Below the pieces are notes generated by a model. The model saw only the letters and a program-made list of their open reading frames with translations. It was not told the origin of the DNA and did not search any database. A stretch of DNA of 64,000 nucleotides from Fen-1273 sp963837815 (GTDB lineage: Bacteria > Bacteroidota > Ignavibacteria > UBA10030 > UBA6906), in the NCBI GenBank assembly GCA_963837815.1, contig CAWIOS010000012.1, positions 496,001-560,000 of the forward strand, given 5' to 3'. Numbering within the stretch: position 1 is the first letter of the stretch; every line of letters starts with the position of its first letter. Shown in pieces: positions 46,910 to 54,963 of this stretch. A program made the position numbers and the translations under genes.

Positions 46910-47226
46910 GTGGCACCTCCTTCAAAAAAAGGGTATCAACCTTCAACTGGATTGGGTAATAAGGTAGCAAAAAAAGGATAAGAGAGAGATGAATGAAAGC
47001 AGAAGTCCAGTAAAATGAGACATTAATGATTTATGCTTAATCAGTTCTTAAACGTAGGATCGATCTGTGCGCGAGACGTCGTGTCGGCTTTGGCGGTTCA
47101 GGGAGAGGAGGGCTTGGGAGAACAAATCGGGGGCACCGAATTACCGGCGCCCCCATTTCGACTTGGAGGAGTCGTTTCACCAAGCAGAGTTTGCTCTGCT
47201 CAGGAGAAGATGTCTGCGGCGAGATA
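46910..47226. other. Intergenic region between two minus-strand genes
   Basis: The region is A+T-rich near the PepSY-like gene and G+C-rich near the beta-propeller gene. It contains the hairpin described at 47129-47154 and presumably the promoter of the PepSY-like gene. No convincing promoter boxes or open frame with a ribosome-binding site were seen. Confidence 0.4.
47129..47154 (-). terminator. Hairpin after the beta-propeller gene
   Basis: On the minus strand GGGGGCGCCG and CGGTGCCCCC form a 10-bp stem with one G:U pair and a 6-nt loop, then CGATTTGTT. It is 73 bases beyond the stop of the 47227 gene. The T-run is weak, so termination may be inefficient. Confidence 0.55.
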
Positions 47227-48258
47227 TTAGTGACTGATGACGTATAGAAAGGCCCCGACAACAGGCCCGCGCGGGCGGCGCCCCCCTTCGGCCTTCGGTG
47301 CATCCTGGGGGGGAGGACCGTAGACCGGCTGAAACAGATACGCGACGTGCTTCACCGTGTCGACCGCAATTGTCTTCGCGCCCGCGGCCGTCGTGACCGT
47401 CGCAACGACGGTGTACTTGTCGGGCGAATCTTCATGAACGATCGTCACGCTGCTGTCGCGGCCCGCAGGGATATAGATGAGCTTCTCCGCGGGGTCCCAA
47501 CCGAGTGCATCGACCCCCTGACCGTTCGCAATCGTCGCCACGATCTTCCCTGTCTTCGCGTCGAGGACGGCGGACGTCCCGCCGCAGCCCGTGAATACCC
47601 TGTCGGAAGACCTGTCATAGGCGATCCCCGTGGGTCCGTCACATGGATCGAGAGGCCACGAGGCGATTGCTGTCATCGTTTTTGTGTCGATCACCTGGAT
47701 CGTATTCTTCCTCTCGTTGTTGACAAAGAGCTTCCCTTTCCCGTCGGAGGCGGCGCCTTCGGGTGAGTCGTCTTCGAGCTTCCCCTCGCCCGTAATCACT
47801 CCCCCGTCGGGATCGATCGCGGTCACCGTGCCGGGCTTGCTGTGGTTCGTCAGTATGACACGATCGGAGAAATCGTCATACATGATGCCGTCCTGCCCAC
47901 CCGCCGGAATCTTGATCTTCTTGATCAGCGCCAGCGTCCTGAGATCGAACATCGAGACCGTGGAGTCCCCCCGGTTCGTGGTGAACCCGTGATTGTGTTT
48001 TGCCACGAGTGCGATGCCGTGCGTATTCGGCGTTTCGGGGATGTCTCCAATGACAGTTCCCCCGGTTCCGTCGAGAACCATCACGTGGAAACCGCGCGAG
48101 ACGAATACGCGCCCCGTGCCGGGCTCGGCGGTCAGGTAGTCGGTCCCCCCGTCCCCCCCGATGCTGAACTTTTTGACGGTGAATGTCTGCGCCTGCACGG
48201 ATGCGGCAATGCCCGCCGCGGCAAGCAACAGTGAAGCGGTCCTGAAGAGTCTTGCCAT
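47227..48258 (-). CDS. Secreted YncE-like beta-propeller protein
   Basis: Periplasmic or extracellular seven-blade-type propeller of 343 residues. After a signal peptide (MARLFRTASLLLAAAGIAASVQA) it has repeated blades such as RVFVSRGFHVMVLDGTGGTV, STVSMFDLRTLALIKKIKIP, NTIQVIDTKTMTAIASWPLD and TSAVLDAKTGKIVATIANG. Such proteins bind ligands or partners rather than catalyse, and no catalytic motif is visible. It follows the KDPG aldolase by 33 bases in the same direction, so the pair is probably one transcript. Confidence 0.85.
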   Translation of the reverse strand: MARLFRTASLLLAAAGIAASVQAQTFTVKKFSIGGDGGTDYLTAEPGTGRVFVSRGFHVMVLDGTGGTVIGDIPETPNTHGIALVAKHNHGFTTNRGDSTVSMFDLRTLALIKKIKIPAGGQDGIMYDDFSDRVILTNHSKPGTVTAIDPDGGVITGEGKLEDDSPEGAASDGKGKLFVNNERKNTIQVIDTKTMTAIASWPLDPCDGPTGIAYDRSSDRVFTGCGGTSAVLDAKTGKIVATIANGQGVDALGWDPAEKLIYIPAGRDSSVTIVHEDSPDKYTVVATVTTAAGAKTIAVDTVKHVAYLFQPVYGPPPQDAPKAEGGRRPRGPVVGAFLYVISH

Positions 48259-48291
48259 AGTGTTGTCCTTCGTTACGTTGTGGGAGAGACG

Positions 48292-48948
48292 CTACTTTGC
48301 GAGAGAGCGTTTTGCGTCGACGAAATTGCGGACCATGCGCGCAGCCTTTTCCGTGAGCACTTCGTAGCGCCCTTCCTCTATCGCCTTCCTGTCCAGGAGA
48401 TCGCTCCCGATCCCGACGGCAACGGCGCCGGCTTTCACCCAGTCGCCGACGTTGTCGATCGACACGCCCCCGGTGGGCATGAGGCGGATGTGGGGGAACG
48501 GGCCGGCCACGTCTTTGAAGAATCTCGGTCCCAGCGAGGTCGCGGGGAACACCTTGATGATGTCTGCTCCCGCCTCCCAGGCGGTGAGTATCTCGGTGGG
48601 GGTATAGCACCCGGGGATCGCAACCGCGCCCGCGGCTTTTGTCACCGCCACAACGTCCGGACGGAATACCGGGCCGACGACGAATTTTGCCCCGGCGGCA
48701 ATGACGTCGTTTGCCGTCCCTTTGTCTGTCACTGTCCCCGCTCCGACAAGAACGTCGGGGGGGACCGTTTTCACCATCTCCGCAATGATCTCCACGGCGC
48801 CGGGAACAGTCATCGTGATCTCAATGCACTTCACCCCCCCGTTGCGAATCGCCATGACGACCTTTGCGAGACGCTCCGGGTCCTTCATGCGTATGACTGC
48901 GACGACGCCTGATGTCAGAATGTATTCCAGCGTTTCGTTCTTTGTCAT
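48292..48948 (-). CDS. eda: KDPG/KHG aldolase (2-dehydro-3-deoxy-phosphogluconate aldolase)
   Basis: Class I aldolase of 218 residues that splits 2-keto-3-deoxy-6-phosphogluconate (or related keto-deoxy sugar acids) to pyruvate and an aldehyde in the cytoplasm. The Schiff-base lysine is K132 in ADIIKVFPAT, the catalytic Glu is E43 in CIEITM, and R20, GAGTVTD and IPGCYTPTEI complete the active site. The ATG at 48948 has AGGAG nine bases upstream; a longer frame to 48978 adds nothing recognisable. It could finish catabolism of sugar acids from the nearby clusters. No gluconate kinase or dehydratase is adjacent. Confidence 0.93.
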   Translation of the reverse strand: MTKNETLEYILTSGVVAVIRMKDPERLAKVVMAIRNGGVKCIEITMTVPGAVEIIAEMVKTVPPDVLVGAGTVTDKGTANDVIAAGAKFVVGPVFRPDVVAVTKAAGAVAIPGCYTPTEILTAWEAGADIIKVFPATSLGPRFFKDVAGPFPHIRLMPTGGVSIDNVGDWVKAGAVAVGIGSDLLDRKAIEEGRYEVLTEKAARMVRNFVDAKRSLAK

Positions 48949-49068
48949 GGGAGTGTGCTCCTGTGATCGACGGTACATGGAATATAAGGATTTTCCCGCT
49001 TGATTCGGGGAGAATCTCTCGCTTCATTACACGCACATTCCAGCCAACTCCCAGACATCGTCTCTCCA

Positions 49069-51597
49069 ATGTCAAACCTCCCCCGCATTCGTCCGACGAC
49101 GGTCCTTCTCGCCGTCATTGCGCAAGCCTCCTTCTGTTCCACCCCCCCCGACACGATCGGGTTCAGGAGCGCCCTCATCATCAAGGCGCCCCCGGCATTC
49201 CCGGACGATATCGCCCGCCGGGATCCGATCGAATCCGCGTTCGTCAACGGGTCGTGGAAGACGCCGCGGGCAGGAGAGAAGATCCGCTACAACGACACCG
49301 CGGAGGGGACGTGGGAGCGGGTGGATGCGGGCGCTTCCGGGTGGTACGCCCACCCGGCGCTTGACGGGGGGTACGTGCTTGCCACGATCGAAAGCGACAC
49401 GGACCAGCCGATGCTTCTCGAAGCATTCGGGAATTCCATGGCGTACGTCAACGGCGTGTGCAGGAGCGGAAATCCCTACGGCGCAAAAGACACGTATGAA
49501 GCGTGGGAACCGCGGTTCGACTATTCACGTCTCCCTGTGCCAGTCCACCGGGGGCGGAACGAGTTCCTCTTCGCGTGCAACAGGGGGGTTTTCAAGGCGC
49601 GCCTGGCACGGCCCCGCGCGCCAATTTCAATCAACGCGAGCGACGCAACGCTCCCCGATATCGTGGCGGGATCGGCGTACGCGGGATCCGGATCAATCGT
49701 GATCATCAATACCACGGCAACACCCGCGCGGAGCCTCTTCCTCTCCGCGGGGTTTTCCGGGGCGCCCCCGGATATCACTCCGGTCCCGCTCATACAACCG
49801 TTCAGCGTCAGGAAGGTGTCGTTCGCGATACACGGAAACGGCGGGCCGCAGCCAGGCGCGGAACCTCTTCATGTCAGGATCACGGAAGGACCGGGGGGCC
49901 TGACGGCTGACACCGCAACGGTGATGATCCGGATCGTTCCCCCCGGCGGACCGCGGAAGGAGACATTCGTCTCATCCATAGACAGCAGCGTCCAGTATTA
50001 CGCGATCACGCCTTCAAGCGGAGACGGTCCGACGAATGCGCTCTTCCTCTCGCTTCACGGCGCCTCCGTCGAGGCGATCAACCAGGCCGCCTCGTACTAC
50101 CCGAAAAGGTGGGGACACGTCGTCGCGCCGACGAACAGGCGGCCGTACGGATTCGACTGGGAGAACTGGGGCTGCGATGACGCCCTGGAGGTTCTTGCGC
50201 TCGTGAAAGAGAGGTACCGGATCGACGAATCCCGTGTCTATCTCACGGGGCATTCGATGGGGGGACACGGTGTGTACCACATCGGCTCTCTTTACCCGGA
50301 CCAGTTCGCAGCCATAGGCCCGAGCGCGGGGTGGATAACGTACTGGACGTACCGCGGACGAAAACACGCGGAGAATCCCTCCCCCGTCAGGCAGATGCTT
50401 ACGAGGGGGAATCTCCCCAGCGAGACGTACGCGATGGCTCCGAACTTCCGGCAGTTCGGCGTCTACATACTCCACGGGAGCGAGGACGACAACGTACCAC
50501 CGAGTGAGTCCCGGGAGATGGTGCGCGCCATCTCTGCGTTTCACCACGATTTCATGTACCACGAACAACAGGGAGCCGGCCACTGGTGGGACGTCTCCGA
50601 CGCCCCGGGTGCGGATTGCGTGGACTGGGGACCGATGTTCGATTTCTTCGCTTGTCACGCCCGTCCCCTTTCCGGCATGGTCCGCACGGTGGAATTCGCC
50701 ACCCCCGCACCGGGGATCTCCTCACGCGACCACTGGGTCACCATCGACGCACAGGAGACACAGTTCGCGCTCAGCACCGTGTCGCTCAGATTCGACCCGG
50801 GCGCGAACCGCGTGGTCGGAAGCACGGCGAACGTGGCGCGGATGGCGCTTGATGCCCGGCGGATGGGAGCGGGCGGTCCGCTGACACTTGAGATCGACAG
50901 CGTGAAACTCGCCGGGCTCCAGCCGGAGGCGGGAGACACGCTCATCTGGCTCTACCACGCGGGAGGAACCTGGAAGGGGGGCACCCCCCCCTCCGCGGAA
51001 CTCAAAGGGGGGAGCCGGTACGGCACGTTCAAAGACCTGTTCAGGAACAACGCGGTTTTTGTCTACGGCACCGGGGGAGACTCCGGGGAGCGGGAGTGGG
51101 CGTTCAACAAGGCCCGGCTCGACGCGGAGAAGTTCTGGTATCAGGGGAACGGTTCGTTTCAAGTCGTGAGCGACGCTGAATTCATTGCGGGGAAGTGGGG
51201 TGAGAGAAACGTGGTCCTTTACGGCAACTCCTCGACGAACCGTGCCTGGAATGCTCTTCTTGCGGAAAGCCCGCTGCAGGCCGGCGGGGGAAACGTGAGA
51301 CTCGGCGGGAGAAATTTCCGGGGTGACGATATCGGGTTCGTGTTCATTCGGCCGATAAAGGGGAGCCGCACGGCATGTGTCGGAGCGGTGGGCGGGACGG
51401 GGATCAGGGGGATGCGCCTGACGGACAGGATGCCCTATCTCCTCCCCGGGGTCGCGTTTCCCGACCTGATCATCGCGCGAAGCTCGCTCCTGACGGAGGG
51501 CGAGAAGGGGGTTGAAGCGGCGGGATTCTTCGGGCTCGACTGGTCGGTGAAGGACGGGGATTTTGTTTACGGCGGGAATATGCAGGAGCGTAGGTAA
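49069..51597 (+). CDS. Secreted alpha/beta-hydrolase (esterase/peptidase-like) with large accessory beta domains
   Basis: Protein of 842 residues with an N-terminal hydrophobic leader (PRIRPTTVLLAVIAQASFCS). Residues to about 300 form beta domains, including a lectin- or jelly-roll-like part (GWYAHPALDGGYVLATIESD, LLEAFGNSMAYVNGV). The hydrolase core has RVYLTGHSMGGHGVYHIGSL (nucleophile Ser), HGSEDDNVPPSESREM (Asp) and GAGHWW (His). A C-terminal beta region follows. This matches polyhydroxybutyrate-depolymerase/feruloyl-esterase-like and prolyl-peptidase-like enzymes. The substrate may be an ester-decorated polysaccharide. It is transcribed away from the aldolase pair and ends at a strong terminator. 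Confidence 0.8.
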   Translation: MSNLPRIRPTTVLLAVIAQASFCSTPPDTIGFRSALIIKAPPAFPDDIARRDPIESAFVNGSWKTPRAGEKIRYNDTAEGTWERVDAGASGWYAHPALDGGYVLATIESDTDQPMLLEAFGNSMAYVNGVCRSGNPYGAKDTYEAWEPRFDYSRLPVPVHRGRNEFLFACNRGVFKARLARPRAPISINASDATLPDIVAGSAYAGSGSIVIINTTATPARSLFLSAGFSGAPPDITPVPLIQPFSVRKVSFAIHGNGGPQPGAEPLHVRITEGPGGLTADTATVMIRIVPPGGPRKETFVSSIDSSVQYYAITPSSGDGPTNALFLSLHGASVEAINQAASYYPKRWGHVVAPTNRRPYGFDWENWGCDDALEVLALVKERYRIDESRVYLTGHSMGGHGVYHIGSLYPDQFAAIGPSAGWITYWTYRGRKHAENPSPVRQMLTRGNLPSETYAMAPNFRQFGVYILHGSEDDNVPPSESREMVRAISAFHHDFMYHEQQGAGHWWDVSDAPGADCVDWGPMFDFFACHARPLSGMVRTVEFATPAPGISSRDHWVTIDAQETQFALSTVSLRFDPGANRVVGSTANVARMALDARRMGAGGPLTLEIDSVKLAGLQPEAGDTLIWLYHAGGTWKGGTPPSAELKGGSRYGTFKDLFRNNAVFVYGTGGDSGEREWAFNKARLDAEKFWYQGNGSFQVVSDAEFIAGKWGERNVVLYGNSSTNRAWNALLAESPLQAGGGNVRLGGRNFRGDDIGFVFIRPIKGSRTACVGAVGGTGIRGMRLTDRMPYLLPGVAFPDLIIARSSLLTEGEKGVEAAGFFGLDWSVKDGDFVYGGNMQERR

Positions 51598-51602
51598 ACA
51601 GG

Positions 51603-51635
51603 GGCGGCGCCTCGCGGCGCCGCCGGCCTTTCTTC
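51603..51635 (+). terminator. Rho-independent terminator after the secreted hydrolase
   Basis: A perfect 9-bp G+C stem (GGCGGCGCC / GGCGCCGCC, 51603-51611 and 51616-51624) with a TCGC loop is followed by the T-rich stretch CCTTTCTTCCC. It starts five bases after the stop codon at 51597. It may also serve the convergent barstar gene, though less well. Confidence 0.8.
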
Positions 51636-51664
51636 CCGAATTCGAAACCGGGTGCCGGATGCGA

Positions 51665-52147
51665 TCAGGAGGGAACGATCCCCCCTTCTGCAAGGCGGTT
51701 CTTCAGGTCGTCGGCGCTCCCCGGTTCACAATGGAAGAGGCAGTGGAACGGCGCCGGAGTCTCGGCCGAGATCCAGTGCCCGGCAGCCGACGCGAGTATG
51801 CCGGCAAACGTCTTCAGCTCGCCGGGGCTGTTCTTCAGAATCTGGTCAGCGTTCGTGATGATGAGGACGAACGCCTCGGCGGAAAGCCACTCGAGATCCG
51901 TGAGACAATCCTCCAGGGCATCCCAGTTTCGTCCGAAGTACTCGGGAAAATCCAGGCGCCGGGCGAACTCTTCGAGCAGCTCGTCTTTCCCGGCGCACCG
52001 GCTCCCCCTGACGATCCGGACCGCCGCGTGTTTCCGCTGCGGCGCCGTCGCGGCAAATTCCTCCACGCGCGTCCTCGGTACCGCGGCGACATGCGCCCAC
52101 GCGGGGCTCCGCTTCAGCAGCATCGGCCAGGAAAGCTGTCCATTCAT
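51665..52147 (-). CDS. Barstar-family ribonuclease-inhibitor-like protein
   Basis: Protein of 160 residues, longer than the 90-residue classical barstar. The family core is in the middle: VRIVRGSRCAGKDELLEEFA, then RLDFPEYFGRNWDALEDCLT and DLEWL, followed by an acidic helix region. Barstar inhibits the secreted RNase barnase and protects the host cytoplasm. No barnase-like or other toxin gene is found nearby, so this is an orphan in the window. It is convergent with the secreted hydrolase and divergent from the histidine kinase. Confidence 0.85.
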   Translation of the reverse strand: MNGQLSWPMLLKRSPAWAHVAAVPRTRVEEFAATAPQRKHAAVRIVRGSRCAGKDELLEEFARRLDFPEYFGRNWDALEDCLTDLEWLSAEAFVLIITNADQILKNSPGELKTFAGILASAAGHWISAETPAPFHCLFHCEPGSADDLKNRLAEGGIVPS

Positions 52148-52260
52148 TGCACACCGGTTGACGTACGGGAAGGGGAATAATTGTTGAATGTAGTCGAACG
52201 TCCGCGAATATGCAAACCGCCTGCTTTTTGTGTTTTCAGGAGGATTTGCTACCTTGTGCC

Positions 52261-53742
52261 ATGGCGGATTTGAATGAAATCATGGGGGTATTCGAGTACC
52301 TCCCGGACGCAGTCATACTGACGGACACGGACGGAGTGATCAGGGGGGCAAACGCACAGGCCTCAAGGCTCTTCGGCTATGCCGCGGGGGAACTCCACGG
52401 GAAAGAGATCGATCACCTTGTGCCGGAGGAGATGCGGGAGTCACACGGCGCACACCGCTCGAAATTCTACCGCTCCATGTCCGTGCGCGCCATGGGAACG
52501 GGGGGCGAATTCGCCGGGATGCGCAGGGACGGATCCACGTTCCCCGCCGACATCAGCCTGAGTCCCGTCGAGACGCCCGCCGGAACGTTCATCATAAGCG
52601 TCATACGCGACGTTACCGAACGCGTCCATCTCGAAGAGGCCAGGCGGGAGAGCGAGGAGCGGTACCGCTCGCTCGTGGATCTCTCGCCGGAGGCAATTGT
52701 CGTGCATGCGGCGGGCACGATCATATACGTCAACGAGGCGACCACCCACCTCCTCCTGGCACCATCGCGCGAAGCACTCATCGGCAGGGAATTTCTCGAT
52801 TTCGTTCCTCCCGACTACAAAGAGGACGTCCTCAGGCGCATGGCGGCTCCGCCGGATGATATCCAGAAGGAAGGGCCCCTTCTCGTCAAGGCAACGCGCG
52901 GAGACGGAAAGGAGTTCTACCTCGAGGCGATCGGGTCGCGCATCACGTACGGCGGGCTCCCGGCCTCACAGGTCATACTCAGGGACATCAGCGACCGCGT
53001 GAGGGCGTACGAGGAGCTCCGCGCCTCACGCGAACAGCTCCGGCGACTGTCGACACATCTCCAGTCAGCCCGCGAATCCGAACGGGGGGCGATCGCGCGC
53101 GAGATCCACGACGAGCTCGGGGGAGCGCTGACCGCACTCAAGTTCGACATCGCGTCGTTCGAGGAGGTGCTCCCCCCGGGGGACGGAGGGGGCATACGGG
53201 ACGCGGTCATGGAGAAGCTCGAGTCGATGTCCGCGCTCATCGACACCACCGTGCAGACAATGAGGCGGATCATCACGCAGCTCCGCCCGGTCCTTCTCGA
53301 CAGCCTCGGCCTGAACGCCGCCATCGAGTGGCTGGCCGAGGATTTCGAGCACAGGACGGGGATACGGTGCGAGACAAGGATACAGGGGGAGGAAGGGCTT
53401 GCCGACCGCGACCGGGCAACCGCTGTCTACAGGATTGTCCAGGAAACGCTTACGAACGTCGCACGCCACGCCGGGGCGACACGCGTCGCAATCACGATGG
53501 AAACGGTCGGGGATAGCCTCCGTCTCACCGTGCACGACAACGGCAAAGGGGTGAAAGAAGAGGAAATCAGGGCCCAGGGGTCGTTCGGCATCATGGGGAT
53601 GAAGGAGCGTGCGCTGATACTCGGGGGGGAAGTCACACTCGCAGCGGCGCGCGAGGGGGGAACGATCGTCACGCTTACGCTCCCCCCCGACGGAGGGCGG
53701 GAGACGCACCCGGCCGCCACGTTACCGCAACGGATTGTATGA
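52261..53742 (+). CDS. Two-PAS histidine kinase of the NarL-partner (HisKA_3) type
   Basis: Cytoplasmic sensor kinase of 493 residues without membrane segments. PAS1 (about 5-120, FEYLPDAVILTDTDGVIRGA), PAS2 (about 130-250, LVDLSPEAIVVHAAGTIIYV), the dimerisation helix with phosphoacceptor H283 (GAIAREIHDELGGALTALKF), and a HATPase domain (RIVQETLTNVARHAGA, DNGKGV, GSFGIMGMKERA). The first PAS looks like FixL-type sequences (HLVPEEMRESH, RRDGSTFPADISL). The domain start favours ATG 52261, but the frame is open to ATG 52210 and the only AGGAGG (about 52239) is badly spaced for either. Its stop overlaps the response regulator start. Confidence 0.9.
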   Translation: MADLNEIMGVFEYLPDAVILTDTDGVIRGANAQASRLFGYAAGELHGKEIDHLVPEEMRESHGAHRSKFYRSMSVRAMGTGGEFAGMRRDGSTFPADISLSPVETPAGTFIISVIRDVTERVHLEEARRESEERYRSLVDLSPEAIVVHAAGTIIYVNEATTHLLLAPSREALIGREFLDFVPPDYKEDVLRRMAAPPDDIQKEGPLLVKATRGDGKEFYLEAIGSRITYGGLPASQVILRDISDRVRAYEELRASREQLRRLSTHLQSARESERGAIAREIHDELGGALTALKFDIASFEEVLPPGDGGGIRDAVMEKLESMSALIDTTVQTMRRIITQLRPVLLDSLGLNAAIEWLAEDFEHRTGIRCETRIQGEEGLADRDRATAVYRIVQETLTNVARHAGATRVAITMETVGDSLRLTVHDNGKGVKEEEIRAQGSFGIMGMKERALILGGEVTLAAAREGGTIVTLTLPPDGGRETHPAATLPQRIV

Positions 53743-54374
53743 TCAAAGTTCTTATCGCCGACGATCACCCCATCGTCCGCGCGGGGCTGAAGCAGGTCAT
53801 CGAAAAGTCCCCCGACATGAAGGTGGCGGGGGAAGCACTCGACGGCCAGGATGTCATCGACAGGGTCGCCGGCGAGGAGTGGGACGTCGTTATACTGGAC
53901 TTCTCGATGCCGGGGAAAAACGGCCTCGACGTGATCAAGGAGATCCGCCGGCAGCGGCCCGCGCTCCCCGTGCTTGTCCTCAGCATGCACCCGGAATCGG
54001 AACTCGCGCCCAGGCTCCTGAAGGCGGGCATTGCGGGGTATCTCATGAAAGAGAGCGCGACCGCCGAGCTCGTGGGTGCGATCAGGAAGATACACGCCGG
54101 CGGGCGTTACGTGAGCCCCGCGCTTGCCGAGAAACTCGCCGGGGACCTCTCCTTCGAGAGCGTCAGGCAGCGCCATGACCTCCTCTCGGACCGGGAATAC
54201 CAGGTGCTTCTCGGCATCGCCGCCGGGCGCACGGCGCAGGATATCGCTCTCGAGCTGTCAATAAGCGTCAAGACAGTCCGGACGTACCGCGACAGGCTCA
54301 TGGAAAAACTCTCGCTCAAAAACGACGTGGAACTTACCCGCTACACGATCGACAATCACCTCCTCCCCCGGTAG
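53739..54374 (+). CDS. NarL/FixJ-type response regulator
   Basis: DNA-binding regulator of 211 residues. The receiver has D8, D9, phosphoacceptor D54 (VVILDFSMPGKNG), the conserved Ser in LVLSMH, and K105 or so in YLMKES. A C-terminal LuxR-type helix-turn-helix follows (LLSDREYQVLLGIAAGRTAQ, then ALELSISVKTVRTYRDRLME). It overlaps the kinase stop by four bases (ATGA), so it is the cognate partner. The palindrome at 54446-54465 just downstream is a candidate target site. Confidence 0.95.
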   Translation: MIKVLIADDHPIVRAGLKQVIEKSPDMKVAGEALDGQDVIDRVAGEEWDVVILDFSMPGKNGLDVIKEIRRQRPALPVLVLSMHPESELAPRLLKAGIAGYLMKESATAELVGAIRKIHAGGRYVSPALAEKLAGDLSFESVRQRHDLLSDREYQVLLGIAAGRTAQDIALELSISVKTVRTYRDRLMEKLSLKNDVELTRYTIDNHLLPR

Positions 54375-54445
54375 GCGCTTCCCCACTCACCCCGGGCTGC
54401 AATAATTCCGGCTCTCATTCGTATTCGTACTGTGGCGTCTTTGCA

Positions 54446-54465
54446 GTGTAGTCCGGGGACTACAC
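54446..54465. promoter_or_regulatory. Palindromic regulator site candidate
   Basis: Perfect inverted repeat of 9-bp arms (GTGTAGTCC / GGACTACAC) with a GG centre. Its middle is about 65 bp before the predicted transcription start of the receiver gene, a usual spot for an activator of the NarL/FixJ class. Confidence 0.55.
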
Positions 54466-54485
54466 GAAAAACCGCCTTTTGCCAA

Positions 54486-54514
54486 TTGTCGGGACTGCAA
54501 TGAAACTCTATATT
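54486..54514 (+). promoter_or_regulatory. Promoter of the stand-alone receiver gene
   Basis: TTGTCG (54486-54491) and TATATT (54509-54514) are spaced by 17 bp. The start is predicted near 54521, 23 bases before the ATG at 54544. The weak -35 box beside a palindrome suggests activator dependence. Confidence 0.6.
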
Positions 54515-54543
54515 GCACAATCCGTTAACAGACCGGGACACAC

Positions 54544-54927
54544 ATGGTGCGCGTACTTATCGTGGACGATTCCATCATGCTCAGGGAACGGCTCTGCTGC
54601 CGCCTCGGGAGCATTGAGGGGATCGAGATCGCGGGCAAAGCCTCCGACGTCCCGGGCGGAATCGAGACGTTCCGCAGGGTGAATCCCGACGTCGTCGTCC
54701 TCGACCTCCTGATGCCCGGGGGGAGCGGGATCGACGTTCTCGAGGCGATAAAAAGGGAGCGCCCCTCCACGATCGTCGTGATACTGACGAACCACCCCCT
54801 CCCCCAGCTCAGGAAAAAAAGCCAGGAAGTCGGCGCGGAATATTTCTTCGACAAAACGCAGGAATTCGGCAAAGTGGCCCAGGTCCTGCGCGACGTCGTC
54901 AAAAACAGGATGAACCTGCAGAACTGA
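54544..54927 (+). CDS. Stand-alone receiver (REC) protein
   Basis: Single receiver domain of 127 residues with no output domain. D8 and D9 (VLIVDDS), phosphoacceptor D54 (VVVLDLLMPGGSG), the conserved Thr in VVILTNHPL and the Lys in FFDKTQEF are all present, so phosphorylation is likely. Such proteins act by protein contact, for example as phosphate sinks or CheY-like effectors. It follows the kinase/regulator pair by 169 bases with its own promoter and precedes the efflux operon by 36 bases. Confidence 0.92.
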   Translation: MVRVLIVDDSIMLRERLCCRLGSIEGIEIAGKASDVPGGIETFRRVNPDVVVLDLLMPGGSGIDVLEAIKRERPSTIVVILTNHPLPQLRKKSQEVGAEYFFDKTQEFGKVAQVLRDVVKNRMNLQN

Positions 54928-54963
54928 AGACCAATGCGACTGCACTACGAGGAGCGACAGACA

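Noticed and set aside
43792..47226. Prophage, integron or transposon
   Set aside because: No integrase, transposase, terminal inverted repeat, capsid gene or tRNA target was found; only composition suggests transfer.
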